From positions 310,001 through 374,000 of the forward strand of contig NZ_JAMPJU010000001.1 in the NCBI RefSeq assembly GCF_025840185.1: 64,000 nucleotides of DNA. The letters run 5' to 3'. Made by a program: the position numbers and the translations under genes. Origin of the DNA: Brenneria izbisi. Lineage in GTDB: Bacteria > Pseudomonadota > Gammaproteobacteria > Enterobacterales > Enterobacteriaceae. The notes below the pieces were generated by a model. The model was not told the DNA's origin, did no database searches, and worked only from the letters and a program-made list of their open reading frames with translations. Shown piece by piece: positions 26,828-37,095 of the stretch (the stretch's first letter is position 1; each line of letters opens with the position of its first letter).

Positions 26828-27697
26828 ATGTGGAATTATTCTGAGAAGGTAAAAGAACATTTCTTTAATCCGCGCAACGCTCATGTTGTCGAGCAGGCCA
26901 ATGCGGTGGGCGATGTCGGTTCTCTCAGTTGTGGTGATGCTCTGCGATTGATGTTGCGGGTGGAGCCCGTCAGCGAAGTCATTCAGGAAGCGGGATTCCA
27001 GACCTTTGGCTGCGGCAGCGCCATCGCCTCGTCATCGGCGCTGACTGAACTGATTATCGGTAAAACGCTGGCAGAGGCGGCGCAAGTCACCAACAAGGAC
27101 ATTGCCGATTATCTGGATGGTCTGCCGCCGGAAAAAATGCACTGTTCCGTGATGGGGCAGGAAGCGCTGCGGGTAGCGATCGCCAACTACCGGGGCGAAA
27201 CGCTGGATGACGATCATGAAGAGGGCGCCTTGATCTGTAAATGTTTTGCCGTTGATGAAGGGCAGATCAAGCGGGCGGTATTGACCAATGGGCTGACGAC
27301 GCTGGAAGAAGTGATCCAGTACACCAAAGCGGGGGGCGGATGTACCGCCTGCCATGAAAAAATCGAGCAGGCGCTGAGCGCCATTCTGAGCGCCGCAGCA
27401 ACCCAACCGCCGGTTGAGCGCGTAAAAGAGAAAAGCCAGCAGTGGCTGGTCGTGGAAGAGGTGATTGCCGGATTACGGCCACATATTCAGATGGATGGCG
27501 GCGATATCACCTTGCTGGCGGTGACGGATAACGAAGTGCGGGTCGCCCTGTCGGGAAGTTGCAATGGCTGCATGATGACCGATATGACGCTGGGGTGGTT
27601 GCAGCAAAAACTGCTGGAGCGGCTGGGCTATTTTATCCGTGTGGTGGTGGATACGCCCGCGACTGCCGGCGTCATTCTCCAGACTTCAGATATATAA
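26828..27697 (+). CDS. nifU: Fe-S cluster scaffold NifU
   Basis: A 289-residue three-domain scaffold. The N-terminal IscU-like part has cysteines in [23 protein letters not shown] and [11 protein letters not shown]. The central part is a 2Fe-2S Bfd-like domain (residues about 135-180; [11 protein letters not shown] and [13 protein letters not shown]). The C-terminal Nfu domain (about 205-289) has [14 protein letters not shown] with the CxxC pair. It builds 4Fe-4S clusters from NifS sulfur for NifH, NifB and others. GGGAGGAG precedes ATG 26828; nifS follows 11 bases after the stop. Confidence 0.97.
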   Translation: MWNYSEKVKEHFFNPRNAHVVEQANAVGDVGSLSCGDALRLMLRVEPVSEVIQEAGFQTFGCGSAIASSSALTELIIGKTLAEAAQVTNKDIADYLDGLPPEKMHCSVMGQEALRVAIANYRGETLDDDHEEGALICKCFAVDEGQIKRAVLTNGLTTLEEVIQYTKAGGGCTACHEKIEQALSAILSAAATQPPVERVKEKSQQWLVVEEVIAGLRPHIQMDGGDITLLAVTDNEVRVALSGSCNGCMMTDMTLGWLQQKLLERLGYFIRVVVDTPATAGVILQTSDI

Positions 27698-27708
27698 GGA
27701 ATGCGCAT

Positions 27709-28899
27709 ATGAAACCCATCTATCTGGATAACAATGCCACCACCCGAATTGATCCAATGGTGCTGGAAGCCATGTTGCCATTTTTGCAGGATCACTATGG
27801 CAATCCGTCATCCATCCATGACTTCGGCGAACCTTGTCGGCGGGCCTTGGCGCGTGCGCGGGAGCAGGTCGCCAGTCTGCTGGGCGCGCGTTATGACAGC
27901 GAGGTAATTTTTACCTCCTGCGCAACGGAAGCTACCTCTACCGCCATTCTTTCCGCGGTGGAAGCGTTTCCCACCCGGCGCGAAATCATTACCACCGCCG
28001 TGGAGCACCCGGCAACGTTGGCGGTGTGTGAACATCTGGAACGGCAGGGTTATAAAATTCACCGCTTGGGGGTGAACGGACAGGGCGCGCTTGATCTGGC
28101 GGCGTACCAGGCCTTACTGCATGACGGCGTGGCGCTGGCGACGGTCATGTGGGCGAATAACGAAACCGGCGTCCTGTTCCCGATTGAGCGCATGGCGCAA
28201 CTCGCCCATGAACACGGCGTTCTGTTTCACTGCGATGCGGTGCAGGCCATTGGCAAAGTGCCGGTTGCCGTCGCGGATTCAGGCATCGATATGCTCTCCT
28301 GCTCGGCGCACAAAATTCACGGGCCAAAAGGCGCCGGATGTCTGTGGCTGCGGCGCGGCACCCGCTTTCGTCCGTTACTGCGCGGCGGGCATCAGGAGCG
28401 AGGCCGCCGGGCTGGAACCGAGAATATTGCCGGTATTGTCGGCATGGGCATGGCCAGTGAGTTGGCTGCGCTGCATCTGCCCATGATGGCGGCCAGTATT
28501 GCGCCGCTGCGTGATCGGCTGGAGGCCGGACTGCACGCCATCGCCGGAACGCGCGTGATGGGCGGGGAGCAACCGCGCACGCCGAATACGCTTAACATCG
28601 CCTTTGCGTTTATCGAGGGTGAAGCCATTTTACTGATGCTCAATCAGGTGGGCATCGCCGCTTCCAGCGGTAGCGCCTGCACCTCCGGTTCGCTGGAACC
28701 CTCCCATGTGATGCGGGCGATGGACATCCCTTATACCGCCGCCCACGGCAGCATTCGCTTTTCACTGTCGCGTTATACGCGCGAGCGGGAAATTGACTAT
28801 GTGCTGGCGCAACTGCCGCCGGTTATTGATCGGCTGCGGGCGCTGTCTCCTTACTGGCAGCAGGATAAGCCCGCCACATTCACACCGGCCTGGGGTTAA
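27709..28899 (+). CDS. nifS: Cysteine desulfurase NifS
   Basis: A PLP enzyme giving sulfur to NifU. The 396-residue protein starts [21 protein letters not shown] Lys lies in [13 protein letters not shown] near 202, and [11 protein letters not shown] is the PLP-ring Asp region. The catalytic persulfide Cys is in [16 protein letters not shown] near 325. The longer open frame (27559) overlaps nifU and is rejected; AAGGAATG precedes the chosen ATG. Confidence 0.97.
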   Translation: MKPIYLDNNATTRIDPMVLEAMLPFLQDHYGNPSSIHDFGEPCRRALARAREQVASLLGARYDSEVIFTSCATEATSTAILSAVEAFPTRREIITTAVEHPATLAVCEHLERQGYKIHRLGVNGQGALDLAAYQALLHDGVALATVMWANNETGVLFPIERMAQLAHEHGVLFHCDAVQAIGKVPVAVADSGIDMLSCSAHKIHGPKGAGCLWLRRGTRFRPLLRGGHQERGRRAGTENIAGIVGMGMASELAALHLPMMAASIAPLRDRLEAGLHAIAGTRVMGGEQPRTPNTLNIAFAFIEGEAILLMLNQVGIAASSGSACTSGSLEPSHVMRAMDIPYTAAHGSIRFSLSRYTREREIDYVLAQLPPVIDRLRALSPYWQQDKPATFTPAWG

Positions 28900-28916
28900 T
28901 CAGGGAGGTTGCGTTG

Positions 28917-30062
28917 ATGCAAACCATCGTCATTAATGACACTACGCTGCGTGATGGCGAACAAAGCCCCGGTGTGGCGTTCAGCGCGGATGAAAAGCTG
29001 GCGATCGCATGCTCGCTGGTCAGGGCGGGCGTGCCGGAACTGGAAGTCGGCACGCCGGCGATGGGCGTGGAGGAGTGCGCGCGCATTTATCGTATTCGCC
29101 AGACCTTGCCGGACGTTACCCTGATGGCCTGGTGCCGCCTGAATGAAGACGACATTCGCCAGGCCGCGCGATTGGGCGTGAACTGGGTAGATATCTCGCT
29201 GCCCGTTTCTGCGTGTTTACGGCAGTACAAGCTCGGTTTGCCGTGGCCGGAGATGCTGCAACGTCTGGGGGATCTCACCCGCTTGGCGTTATCGCTGGGG
29301 TTGAAGGTGTGTATCGGCGGCGAAGATGCCTCGCGCGCCAGTGAAGAGGATTTGGCGGCGGTTGCGCAGATCGCCCGGCGGACAGGGGCGCAACGGATGC
29401 GTTTTGCCGATACGCTGGGGTTGCTCGAACCATTCTCCGCCACGCAGCAAATTCAGCAACTGCGGCGCTATTGGTCTGGCGAACTGGAAATCCACGCGCA
29501 TAACGATTTTGGCATGGCGACGGCAAATTCGCTGGCCGCGGTGCGTGCTGGCGCGACGCACATCAGCACTACCGTATCAGGGTTGGGCGAGCGTGCGGGC
29601 AACGCGGCGCTGGAACAGGTGGCGCTGGCGTTGTCGCACACGCAATTGGGCGAAACGCACATTGACGCCAGACAATTACCGGCGCTGTGTCAGCAGGTGG
29701 CCGCCGCCGCCGGCGAAACGATCCCTTGTCGCCAGCCGTTGGTCGGCGAACGGGTATTCACCCATGAATCCGGGGTGCATGTCGCCAGCCTGTTGAAAGA
29801 TGTCGTCAGTTACCAAAGCATCGCCCCGGAAATACTGGGCCGCCAACATCAACTGGTGCTGGGCAAGCACTCCGGGCGACGGGCGCTGGAAGCGGTGTTT
29901 GCGCAACTTGGCCTGATGGTGAGCGATACGCAAATCCCGTTGATTCAACAGGCGCTACGGACATTTGCGGAAACTGATAAGCGCAGTCCGACGCCGGACG
30001 AGCTTTGTCATCTTTATCAGCGGTTGTCAGAAAGGCCGGCGTCGGCGCTTAACCTGATCTGA
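28917..30062 (+). CDS. nifV: Homocitrate synthase NifV
   Basis: Condenses acetyl-CoA and 2-oxoglutarate to homocitrate, the organic part of FeMo-co. The 381-residue TIM-barrel protein has the signature [19 protein letters not shown] and metal/acid-base motif [15 protein letters not shown] near 190. The [14 protein letters not shown] loop and the [13 protein letters not shown] segment near 285 are also typical. The ATG at 28917 with GGGAGG upstream replaces the TTG of the longer frame. nifW follows after 28 bases. Confidence 0.96.
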   Translation: MQTIVINDTTLRDGEQSPGVAFSADEKLAIACSLVRAGVPELEVGTPAMGVEECARIYRIRQTLPDVTLMAWCRLNEDDIRQAARLGVNWVDISLPVSACLRQYKLGLPWPEMLQRLGDLTRLALSLGLKVCIGGEDASRASEEDLAAVAQIARRTGAQRMRFADTLGLLEPFSATQQIQQLRRYWSGELEIHAHNDFGMATANSLAAVRAGATHISTTVSGLGERAGNAALEQVALALSHTQLGETHIDARQLPALCQQVAAAAGETIPCRQPLVGERVFTHESGVHVASLLKDVVSYQSIAPEILGRQHQLVLGKHSGRRALEAVFAQLGLMVSDTQIPLIQQALRTFAETDKRSPTPDELCHLYQRLSERPASALNLI

Positions 30063-30090
30063 ACGATGCCGACGGATAAGAGGATGAATT

Positions 30091-30438
30091 ATGACCTGGT
30101 TTGATGAATTGCCTGGCGTGAGTCAACTGGAAAGCGCCGAGGACTTTCTGCGTTTTTTCGCCGTGCCGTTCGATGCACAGCAGGTGCGAGTGCGGCATCT
30201 GCATATCCTGCATGCTTTTAGCCGTCGTTTGCGGCAATACCGTCCCGCCGAGGAGCCTGCGCTGACGCCGCAACAGCGTCAGCAGTGGCGGCAACAACAG
30301 GTACAGGCCATGTTGCGGGAAAGCTATCTTCATGTGGTCGGCGGCGAATTGCGCCAACGCTCGGAACTGAAAGTGTACCAGCGTACCGTGCGTTGTTTCA
30401 TACCCTGGCTATTACTGGATGAAGGAGAGGCGACATGA
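30091..30438 (+). CDS. nifW: Nitrogenase-stabilising/protective protein NifW
   Basis: A 115-residue helical protein with the NifW pattern: FDELPGVSQLESAEDFLRFF, then VRVRHLHILHAFSRRLRQY. NifW is thought to help MoFe-protein maturation and protect it from oxygen. GAGG lies upstream; the stop overlaps the nifZ start by 4 bases. Confidence 0.93.
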   Translation: MTWFDELPGVSQLESAEDFLRFFAVPFDAQQVRVRHLHILHAFSRRLRQYRPAEEPALTPQQRQQWRQQQVQAMLRESYLHVVGGELRQRSELKVYQRTVRCFIPWLLLDEGEAT

Positions 30439-30887
30439 ATCCCCGGTTTTCGTTTGGCGAGGCGGTGCGGGTAATCAGGTCCGTGCGTAATGACGGCACG
30501 TTTCCCAATAAAGCGCGTGGCGAGTTGCTGGTTCGGCGCGGCGCTATTGGTTATGTGCGTGAGTGGGGCACGTTTTTGCAGGATAACATCATCTATCAGG
30601 TTCATTTTATGGATGATGATCGCATCGTCGGCTGTCGTGAGAATGAGTTGATCCCCGCTGGCGCGCCGTGGGTGGATGGCGCGTTTCAATACGGCGACTG
30701 GGTTTCTGCTGCGATGATCCTGACGACCGATCACCATATCCGCGTGCAGGCCGGCGACGTCGGGCAGGTGATGGGGGTGGCGCGCGACACGCAGCCTTTG
30801 CAGTTCATCGTTCTGTTCGGTGGCACGCTGTTGCAGGTGCCGGAACATGCGCTGGAGGCGATTGATCATGACCGTCTGTCATGTTGA
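30435..30887 (+). CDS. nifZ: Nitrogen fixation protein NifZ
   Basis: A 150-residue protein with two NifZ repeats, each a small SH3-like barrel: FGEAVRVIRSVRNDGTF (residues about 6-22) and GDWVSAAMILTTDHHIRVQAGDVGQVMGV (about 87-115). GIxG-type turns such as RGAIGYVREWG are visible. NifZ acts in the second P-cluster formation of NifDK. The end overlaps the nifM start by 20 bases, so the genes are coupled. Confidence 0.92.
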   Translation: MNPRFSFGEAVRVIRSVRNDGTFPNKARGELLVRRGAIGYVREWGTFLQDNIIYQVHFMDDDRIVGCRENELIPAGAPWVDGAFQYGDWVSAAMILTTDHHIRVQAGDVGQVMGVARDTQPLQFIVLFGGTLLQVPEHALEAIDHDRLSC

Positions 30888-31725
30888 AACGCTCGCCATG
30901 TGGCAACGCTATTCCCGCCTGAAACTCTCCTTATCGTTGTATCAATGCCTGCCGTGGCAGCAAACGTCTGCACAGCAGAGCCAGTTCGCCGCTCAACTGG
31001 CGCGGCAATGGCAACTTGAACACGCTATCCGCGAACAGGCGGCGCAACGCGGCATCCGCGCGGATGAAAACGGCAGGATGAGCGCGCAATATGTTTTGCG
31101 CACCTTTTTCGATGATGAACCCGCCTGGCTGACAGCGTTGCAACAAGCGGGGCTTGATGACGCAGGGCTACGCCAGGCGCTGGCGCATGAGGCGACCCTA
31201 ACCGCTGTGCTGGATGCCGTTGCCGGGCAAACGCCGCCGGTCGGCGACAGTGAGGTCGAAGTCTGGTATCAGCAGCACCGGCCGCTTTTTCAGCAACCGG
31301 AAAAGCGGCTGGCGCACCATTTGCTGCTGGTGATTGACGATGAGCAGGCGGATTCGACGCGTGACATCGTGGCTGAACGCATGGCTACACTGCAACGTCG
31401 GTTGCAGATAGATCCCCGCCGTTTCGCTCGGCTGGCGACGCGCTTTTCCGCATGCCCGACGGCGCTGGCGGGCGGCAAGCTGGGGTGGATAACGCGCGGT
31501 ATGTTGTACCCGGAATTAAACGCGATGCTTTTTTCTATGGAAGCGGGGACGTTCAGCCCCAGCGTGGAAACGACAATGGGGCTGCATATTTTGTGGTGTG
31601 AGGCCATTCGACCCGCGGGCGAGACGCCAAAAGCGCTGGCGCTGGCGCAAATCCGCGAACAGTGGCAGGAAACCCGGCGTCGGCAGTACCAGCGCCAGTG
31701 GCTGGCGGCTATCAGCGCGCGTTAA
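30868..31725 (+). CDS. nifM: Peptidyl-prolyl isomerase NifM
   Basis: A parvulin-type isomerase needed for NifH folding. The 285-residue protein has a helical N-terminal part (about 1-140, with WQRYSRLKLSLSLYQCLPWQ) and a parvulin domain: EKRLAHHLLLVIDD, then RRFARLATRFSACPTALAGG, GKLGWITRGM and MGLHILWCEAIRPAG. The ATG 30868 lies inside nifZ. Last gene of the operon; a convergent HAD gene ends 17 bases downstream, so their transcripts meet here. Confidence 0.93.
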   Translation: MTVCHVETLAMWQRYSRLKLSLSLYQCLPWQQTSAQQSQFAAQLARQWQLEHAIREQAAQRGIRADENGRMSAQYVLRTFFDDEPAWLTALQQAGLDDAGLRQALAHEATLTAVLDAVAGQTPPVGDSEVEVWYQQHRPLFQQPEKRLAHHLLLVIDDEQADSTRDIVAERMATLQRRLQIDPRRFARLATRFSACPTALAGGKLGWITRGMLYPELNAMLFSMEAGTFSPSVETTMGLHILWCEAIRPAGETPKALALAQIREQWQETRRRQYQRQWLAAISAR

Positions 31726-31742
31726 ACGCGCCTTGTGGCTGT

Positions 31743-32393
31743 TCACCAATGCAATATCGGCCAGCCAGCCTGTTGCGCCTGCTGCAACAAGCGATCGTCG
31801 GGATTGACGACGTGCGGCAACCCCACTTGTTGCAGCAACGGCAGATCGTTGATGGAATCGGAATAGAAACTGGCCCGATCCAGGGCGTGTGTCTCCTCTC
31901 CCAGCAACTGATGCAGGCGGGCGACTTTCCCCGCGCCGAAGGTCAGAATGCCCTGTGTCTGGCCGGTATAACAGCCATCCCGCACCTCAAGATCGATACA
32001 CAGCGTTTCATGGATGCCAAAACAGCGGGCGATCGGTTCCACCAGATGCGCGCCGGAGGCGGAGATAATGATCAGGCGATCGCCGCGCTCGCGATGGCCC
32101 TGAACGCAGCGCAAGGCGGCGGGGCGCAGAATGGGGCGGATCATCGTTGCAATAAATTGCGTCACGCTGTCCGCTACGTCCGCGGCGGGGCGTCCGGCCA
32201 AAGGCGTCAGCGTAAAGCGCATGTAGTCATCCATCGACAGCGCGCCGACGGCATATTGGCGCATCATGGCCTGTTCGGTGCGCAGAAACGCCGGATCGTT
32301 CACCCAGCCTTGCTCGCACATGTATTGACTCCATAAACTGGCGCAATCGCCATCAATCAGGGTTTCATCCAAATCAAACAACGCCAGACTCAT
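31743..32393 (-). CDS. HAD-superfamily phosphatase (SerB-like, subfamily IB)
   Basis: The 216-residue protein has HAD motif I ALFDLDETLIDGD (nucleophile Asp7, acid/base Asp9), motif II Ser in LIIISASGAHLVEP near 108, and motif III/IV FYSDSINDLPLL near 178 (metal Asp pair). The HAD-IB cap follows motif I. It would remove phosphate from a small phosphomonoester in the cytoplasm. Its ATG overlaps the stop of the ABC ATPase gene by 4 bases, so it is last in the transporter operon. The substrate is inferred only from context: the product released from an imported organophosphate. Confidence 0.85.
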   Translation of the reverse strand: MSLALFDLDETLIDGDCASLWSQYMCEQGWVNDPAFLRTEQAMMRQYAVGALSMDDYMRFTLTPLAGRPAADVADSVTQFIATMIRPILRPAALRCVQGHRERGDRLIIISASGAHLVEPIARCFGIHETLCIDLEVRDGCYTGQTQGILTFGAGKVARLHQLLGEETHALDRASFYSDSINDLPLLQQVGLPHVVNPDDRLLQQAQQAGWPILHW

Positions 32394-33382
32394 GCGACCT
32401 CACATAATGTAGACATATCAAGTTGCAGCCCAATCCGGCTGCCGTCAGGCCGGAGATCGGCGGTAGAGCGGTTCAGCACATCCACCCACAATTCAATCTC
32501 CAGTACCTGTACCCGGTAACGGATCACATTGCCCAGCAAGCTATGGCTGACGATGGTGGCCGCGATGCCCTGACCTTCGGGCAGCAGGATGATGGACTCC
32601 GGGCGCACCGCCACCTGAGCGTGATAATGTCCGCCGGTGAGTTGCGCGGCTTGCCCGGCGCTCAACAGATTATAACTCCCGATAAAACCGGCAGCGAAGG
32701 CGTTCACCGGGCGGGCATACAGGGTTTCCGCCGGCCCGTTCTGTACGATCTTGCCCTGATTCATCAACACCACGCGATCCGACAGGGTTAGCGCTTCCTC
32801 CTGATCATGGGTCACAAAAATGGCGGTCAGATTCAGTTCCCGCTGAATATGCCTGATCTGCTCGCGCAAATGTTTACGAATGCGCGCATCCAGCGCCGAT
32901 AGCGGTTCGTCCAGCAACAGCAAGCGGGGACGCGTGACCAGCGAGCGCGCCAACGCCACCCGCTGACATTGGCCGCCCGACAGTTGATGGGGATAGCGCT
33001 GGGCAAAGGCGCGCAGTTCCACCAGTTCCAGCGCCTGATCCACCCGCGTTTGGATGTCCTGCGCCGACACCTTTTGCATCTTCAAGCCGAAGGCCACATT
33101 GCCCGCCACCGTCATATTGGGAAACAGGGCATAACTCTGGAACACCATGCCGATATCGCGCTGCTGAGGCGGCAGAGGCGTCAGATCCGTGCCGCGCAAC
33201 AGGATCTGTCCGCTATCCACGTCGGTGAGTCCGGCCAGACAGCGCAATAGCGTGGACTTGCCGCAACCGCTGGGGCCGAGCAGGGTAACGAATTCGCCTT
33301 CCTCGGCGCTGAAATTAATGTTTTCGAATATCTGCGTCGGGCCGTAATGTTTATTCAACTGTTGAACGTTCAGATAAGGCAT
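32390..33382 (-). CDS. ABC transporter ATPase (PotA/FbpC/PhnT-like)
   Basis: The 330-residue protein has Walker A LLGPSGCGKSTLLRC near 36, signature HQLSGGQCQRVALARSL, Walker B LLLLDEPLSALDARIR and switch His in FVTHDQEEAL. A C-terminal TOBE-type regulatory domain (about 240-330) includes HYHAQVAVRPESIILLPEGQ. The length and TOBE domain place it in the spermidine/iron/2-aminoethylphosphonate importer group. It lies between the HAD gene and the two permease genes in one operon. Confidence 0.9.
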   Translation of the reverse strand: MPYLNVQQLNKHYGPTQIFENINFSAEEGEFVTLLGPSGCGKSTLLRCLAGLTDVDSGQILLRGTDLTPLPPQQRDIGMVFQSYALFPNMTVAGNVAFGLKMQKVSAQDIQTRVDQALELVELRAFAQRYPHQLSGGQCQRVALARSLVTRPRLLLLDEPLSALDARIRKHLREQIRHIQRELNLTAIFVTHDQEEALTLSDRVVLMNQGKIVQNGPAETLYARPVNAFAAGFIGSYNLLSAGQAAQLTGGHYHAQVAVRPESIILLPEGQGIAATIVSHSLLGNVIRYRVQVLEIELWVDVLNRSTADLRPDGSRIGLQLDMSTLCEVA

Positions 33383-33386
33383 ATGG

Positions 33387-34172
33387 TTACTCTTTGTCCC
33401 GGTTAAGGGCGTTGGCGGCCAATGTCAGCGCCAACACCACGACAAAATAGGAAATCACCAATGCGCTGGTGAAGTGACCGCTCTGATTGCGCATGTTGTA
33501 GAGATAGACTTGCAGGGTTTCGAAACGGCTCCCCACCAGCATATTGGCGAAGACAAACTCGCCAATCAGGAAGGAGAACGACAGCAGCAGCGCCACCATG
33601 CAGCCTTTGCGCAGATTGGGCAACACCACGCACAACGCCGCCCGCGCGGGGCTGGCGCCGAGTAATTGCGCGGCGTCCATCAAATCGCGCAAGTGGATGG
33701 CCTGCATATTGTTGGTCACGGCGCGATAAATAAAAGGCAGGGCGATGGTGAAATAACAGCCGATCAGGATCCAGGGCGTACCGGCCAGCGGCAACGGCCC
33801 GTCAGCATAAATCTGCAACAGGCCGACTGACGAAACAATGGGCGGCACGGCGAACGGCAACAGGATCAGGATATTCATCAGGGCGTCGAGGCGAGGGAAG
33901 TAGTAGGCGATGACGAATATCAGCGGCAACACCAGCAGCAACGCCAATAATAACGCGCCCGCGCAAATCAACAGCGAACGGGCAAGGGCGGACAGAAAAC
34001 GCGTATCCTGCCATAGCTGTATCATCCATTGCAGGCTGAAGCCATCGGGCAGGATGGTGGCTCCCCACTGGCTGGAAAGGGCATAGACCAGCGTGGCGGC
34101 TAGCGGCAGCAGTAAAATCAGCCACAACAGGCTGGTCATCAACTGGTGATAACGGCGTTCTGTTCGGGTCAT
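33387..34172 (-). CDS. ABC transporter permease (PotC/PhnV-like)
   Basis: A 261-residue inner-membrane protein with about 6 helices, starting LLWLILLLPLAATLVYALSS. The EAA coupling loop is seen as DLMDAAQLLGASPARAALCVV near 168. It pairs with the upstream permease. GAGAGGAAAA precedes the ATG; the ATPase gene follows 4 bases after its stop. Confidence 0.88.
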   Translation of the reverse strand: MTRTERRYHQLMTSLLWLILLLPLAATLVYALSSQWGATILPDGFSLQWMIQLWQDTRFLSALARSLLICAGALLLALLLVLPLIFVIAYYFPRLDALMNILILLPFAVPPIVSSVGLLQIYADGPLPLAGTPWILIGCYFTIALPFIYRAVTNNMQAIHLRDLMDAAQLLGASPARAALCVVLPNLRKGCMVALLLSFSFLIGEFVFANMLVGSRFETLQVYLYNMRNQSGHFTSALVISYFVVVLALTLAANALNRDKE

Positions 34173-34214
34173 GGTGTGTTTTCCTCTCTGATTACGCTTG
34201 GTCGCGGTCTGGCG

Positions 34215-35054
34215 TCAGGCGCGCGCATGGCGATAGCCGCGGCGGAGGATCCATTGATGCGCCACGGTAATCAATGCCATCAGCGCCACCAGCAGCATGC
34301 CCAGTGCGCTGGCCATATTGGGATCGAGGAACAGATCGCCCGCCACCAGCGACGAAATGCGAATCGGCACCGCGTTGAAATTACCGCCGGTCAGCGCATA
34401 CAGCGTGGCATAGGCGCCAAGCGCATTGGCCAGCAGGATCACGAAAGTACCGAGCAGCGCGGGCATCAGCACCGGCAAGCCAATGTAGCGCCAATAGCGG
34501 GCGGTATTGGCGCCCAGCAGAGCGGCGGACTCGCGCCACTCCTCGCGCAGAGTGTCGAAAGCGGGATAGAGCAGCATCACGCCGAGCGGGATCTGAAAAT
34601 AGGTATAGATCAACACCAGACCATTTTTTGAATACAGGGAAAAATCCCCCAGCAAACCCGCCTGACGCAGCAGCAACGTGACGCAGCCATTGGCCCCCAA
34701 CAGGATGATGAACGCGAAAGCCAGCGGGACGCCGCTAAAGTTGCTGCTCATGTTGGTAAACGACAGTACCAGATCGTGTAATCGGCCTTTGCCCAGACGA
34801 TGCAGCGAATAACTGCCGACCAGGGCGATCAGCAGACCGAACACGCTGGACCACAAGGTGATGTGCAGTGAAAATTCGATGGATTGCAGATAGAACGGCG
34901 AGGTCAGGATCTCACGATAATTGCCGATGCCCCAGCCTTCCATCTCATGATTAAAGCTGTAAATTCCCATCCATAACAGCGGCGCTATCTGGAAGGCGAA
35001 AAAAATCAGCGCAAACGGCAACATCACCAGTACGGCGACAAGTTTTCTTTTCAT
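34215..35054 (-). CDS. ABC transporter permease (PotB/PhnU-like)
   Basis: A 279-residue inner-membrane protein: MKRKLVAVLVMLPFALIFFA start, about 6 helices, EAA loop EWRESAALLGANTARYWRYI near 186. The ATG at 35054 overlaps the stop of the hydrolase gene by 4 bases (ATGA), which decides the start over the slightly longer frame at 35072. Together with the other permease, the ATPase and the binding protein it forms a complete importer. Confidence 0.88.
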   Translation of the reverse strand: MKRKLVAVLVMLPFALIFFAFQIAPLLWMGIYSFNHEMEGWGIGNYREILTSPFYLQSIEFSLHITLWSSVFGLLIALVGSYSLHRLGKGRLHDLVLSFTNMSSNFSGVPLAFAFIILLGANGCVTLLLRQAGLLGDFSLYSKNGLVLIYTYFQIPLGVMLLYPAFDTLREEWRESAALLGANTARYWRYIGLPVLMPALLGTFVILLANALGAYATLYALTGGNFNAVPIRISSLVAGDLFLDPNMASALGMLLVALMALITVAHQWILRRGYRHARA

Positions 35055-35848
35055 TTCAACAGATCCCGGCAAACGGGTTTGTCATGCGCCACGCCCAGCA
35101 GTTCGCATATTGTTCCGCACAGTTCGGTCTGTTGCGGCGCAGCCGGTTGCAGACTGAATGCCTGACCGAAGACGAATAACGGCACCTGACGTTCTTCTTT
35201 GAGCACGCCGCCGTGACTGTGATCATCGTTCATGCCGTGATCGGCGGTGACCAGCACCTGCCATCCCTCCGCCAGCCAGCCGGGTAAATAGTGGGATAGC
35301 AGACCGTCCGCACTGCGGGCGCTGTTGCGGTATTGGCGGGACGACAGCCCCCAACGGTGGCCTGCGTCATCAATATTCATCGGATGGATCAACAGGAAGT
35401 CCGGCTGGTGGCGCAGCCGCAGACTTTCCGCATCCTCGAACAGATGCGAATCAGGATAGTGGTCGGCGTGGTAAAAATGACCGTACTGAATCGGCAGATC
35501 CGGCGTCACGCTGTGCCGGTCCCGCACCGGTTCGAACGGCGTGCGGTTATAAAGCTCGGAAACCCAGTGATACGCCGCCGCCGCGGTGGTCAGATCGGCG
35601 GCGCGGGCATAATGAAAGATGCTGCGCTGGCTGGATAAGCGGTTGACGCCGTTGTGCACAATGCCGCTGCGTACCGGCGGGATGCCGGTGAGAATACATT
35701 CATACAATGGACGGGACAGCGAAGGCAGTTCACAGCTTACCTGATACATCCGGCCCCGACCTTGCGCACATTCACCCAACAAATAGCCCATCGCGATCTC
35801 GGCGACCGGGAAACTCAGTCCATCCAGCACAACCAGCACCGTTTTCAT
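35051..35848 (-). CDS. Alkaline-phosphatase-superfamily hydrolase (phosphodiesterase/phosphonoacetate-hydrolase-like)
   Basis: The 265-residue protein shows the metal sites of the superfamily: VVLDGL (Asp8), a nucleophile candidate in ELPSLSRPLYE (Ser/Thr near 43-45), IHPMNIDDAGHRWG (Asp and His near 159-164), VTADHGMNDDHSHGG (Asp-His near 206, His near 214). There is no signal peptide, so it acts in the cytoplasm on imported substrate. It sits between the binding protein and permease genes. The family includes nucleotide pyrophosphatase/phosphodiesterases and phosphonoacetate hydrolase PhnA; the exact bond cleaved is not clear. Confidence 0.78.
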   Translation of the reverse strand: MKTVLVVLDGLSFPVAEIAMGYLLGECAQGRGRMYQVSCELPSLSRPLYECILTGIPPVRSGIVHNGVNRLSSQRSIFHYARAADLTTAAAAYHWVSELYNRTPFEPVRDRHSVTPDLPIQYGHFYHADHYPDSHLFEDAESLRLRHQPDFLLIHPMNIDDAGHRWGLSSRQYRNSARSADGLLSHYLPGWLAEGWQVLVTADHGMNDDHSHGGVLKEERQVPLFVFGQAFSLQPAAPQQTELCGTICELLGVAHDKPVCRDLLK

Positions 35849-35863
35849 TATGTCGTTCCTGTT

Positions 35864-36928
35864 TTACTGTTTCATCGCCATCATCACGGTTTCTTGCCAC
35901 AGGCGCGGCAGCGTTTTGGCGCTGTTCTCCCAAGCGGTCGGATCGGCGATCGGACGGGCGTTCTTATATTGTTCAATCGGCAGCAGTTTGGCTTTCACAT
36001 CTTCCGGCAGCGTCAGTTGCTCCACGCGGATCGGGCGGGCATAGCCACGCGCCAGATTAAGCTGTCCGGCGTCGGAAAAGATGTATTCGCGCGTCAGTTT
36101 GGCGGCATTGGGGTGTTTGGCGTATTTGTTGATGATGGTGGTGTAGCCGGAGGTGATGGAGCCGTCGGCGGGGATCAAAACCTCGAAGCGATTCGGATCA
36201 ATCTGGTCGCGGTAGTTAAGACCGTTGAAATCCCAGATGATCCCCACTTCAATCTCGCCTTTCTCCAGCGTGGCGATGGTCGGATTGGTCAACCCCAGAC
36301 GGCCTGCGGCGGCCAGTTTCTGGAAGAAATCCAGACCGGGCTTAAGGTTTTTTTCATCGCCGCCCATCGCGTAGGTAGCGGCCAGCACGCCGTTGACAGC
36401 TTGCGCGGCAGTGCCGACGTCGCCGACGTTCACCCGGTAGCTGCCGGTGAGCAGGTCGGCCCAACTGCGTGGAATGTCTTTTACGATATCTTTGTTAACG
36501 ATAAAGGCGATAGTGCCGGTGTAGGCCAGCGCCCAGTGACCGTCTTTATCTTTCGCCCAATCCGGCACCTGTTCCCAGGTGGTGGGCTTGTAAGGCTGAG
36601 TGACGCCCTGCGTTACCGCCACCGGGCCGAACGAGGCGCCCACGTCGCCAATGTCCGCGCTGGCATTGTTTCTTTCCGCCCGGAACTTGGCGATTTCCTG
36701 CGCGGAACTCATATCGGTATCGCTGTGCTTCAGACCGTATTTTTCCGCCAGATCGCGCCAGGTATCCTTCCAGTTGGCCCAGCTATCGGGCATGCCCACG
36801 CTATTGACCTGACCTTCCTGACGGGCGGCCTGTTCCAGCGCCGCCAGATCGCTTTCCGTCGTCGCCAACGCCGGCTGCGTAGCCAGCATGATGGCGGTGG
36901 TTAATACAGAGACAAACACTCGTTTCAT
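35864..36928 (-). CDS. ABC transporter periplasmic substrate-binding protein (iron/2-aminoethylphosphonate type)
   Basis: A 354-residue exported protein: signal peptide MKRVFVSVLTTAIMLATQPALA, then a type II binding-protein fold (ESDLAALEQAARQEGQVNSVG, IGDVGASFGPVAV, EIEVGIIWDFNG near 220). It resembles the extracellular solute-binding family 1 members used for iron, thiamine, polyamines or phosphonates. The ATG at 36928 with GGAG 10 bases before it is preferred over a GTG 9 bases further upstream. First gene of the operon, divergent from the GntR regulator. Confidence 0.87.
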   Translation of the reverse strand: MKRVFVSVLTTAIMLATQPALATTESDLAALEQAARQEGQVNSVGMPDSWANWKDTWRDLAEKYGLKHSDTDMSSAQEIAKFRAERNNASADIGDVGASFGPVAVTQGVTQPYKPTTWEQVPDWAKDKDGHWALAYTGTIAFIVNKDIVKDIPRSWADLLTGSYRVNVGDVGTAAQAVNGVLAATYAMGGDEKNLKPGLDFFQKLAAAGRLGLTNPTIATLEKGEIEVGIIWDFNGLNYRDQIDPNRFEVLIPADGSITSGYTTIINKYAKHPNAAKLTREYIFSDAGQLNLARGYARPIRVEQLTLPEDVKAKLLPIEQYKNARPIADPTAWENSAKTLPRLWQETVMMAMKQ

Positions 36929-37095
36929 GGTATGCACACTCCGATCAATGGGAGAAAAATCACTGCTGGTCTAGTCCAGCAATATTTGCGCCAATTTATC
37001 GGAAGAATATGAATCTATTATGGCAGTACAATCTGCGTGCGTTTTTTTGTTAAGTTCGGTAGAAATTCACTGGGATCACCATCAACCGGCGCACT

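Noticed and set aside
35654..36904. 416-codon open frame on the plus strand
   Set aside because: Antisense to the binding-protein and hydrolase genes; no recognisable domain, and the minus-strand genes have clear motifs and start sites.
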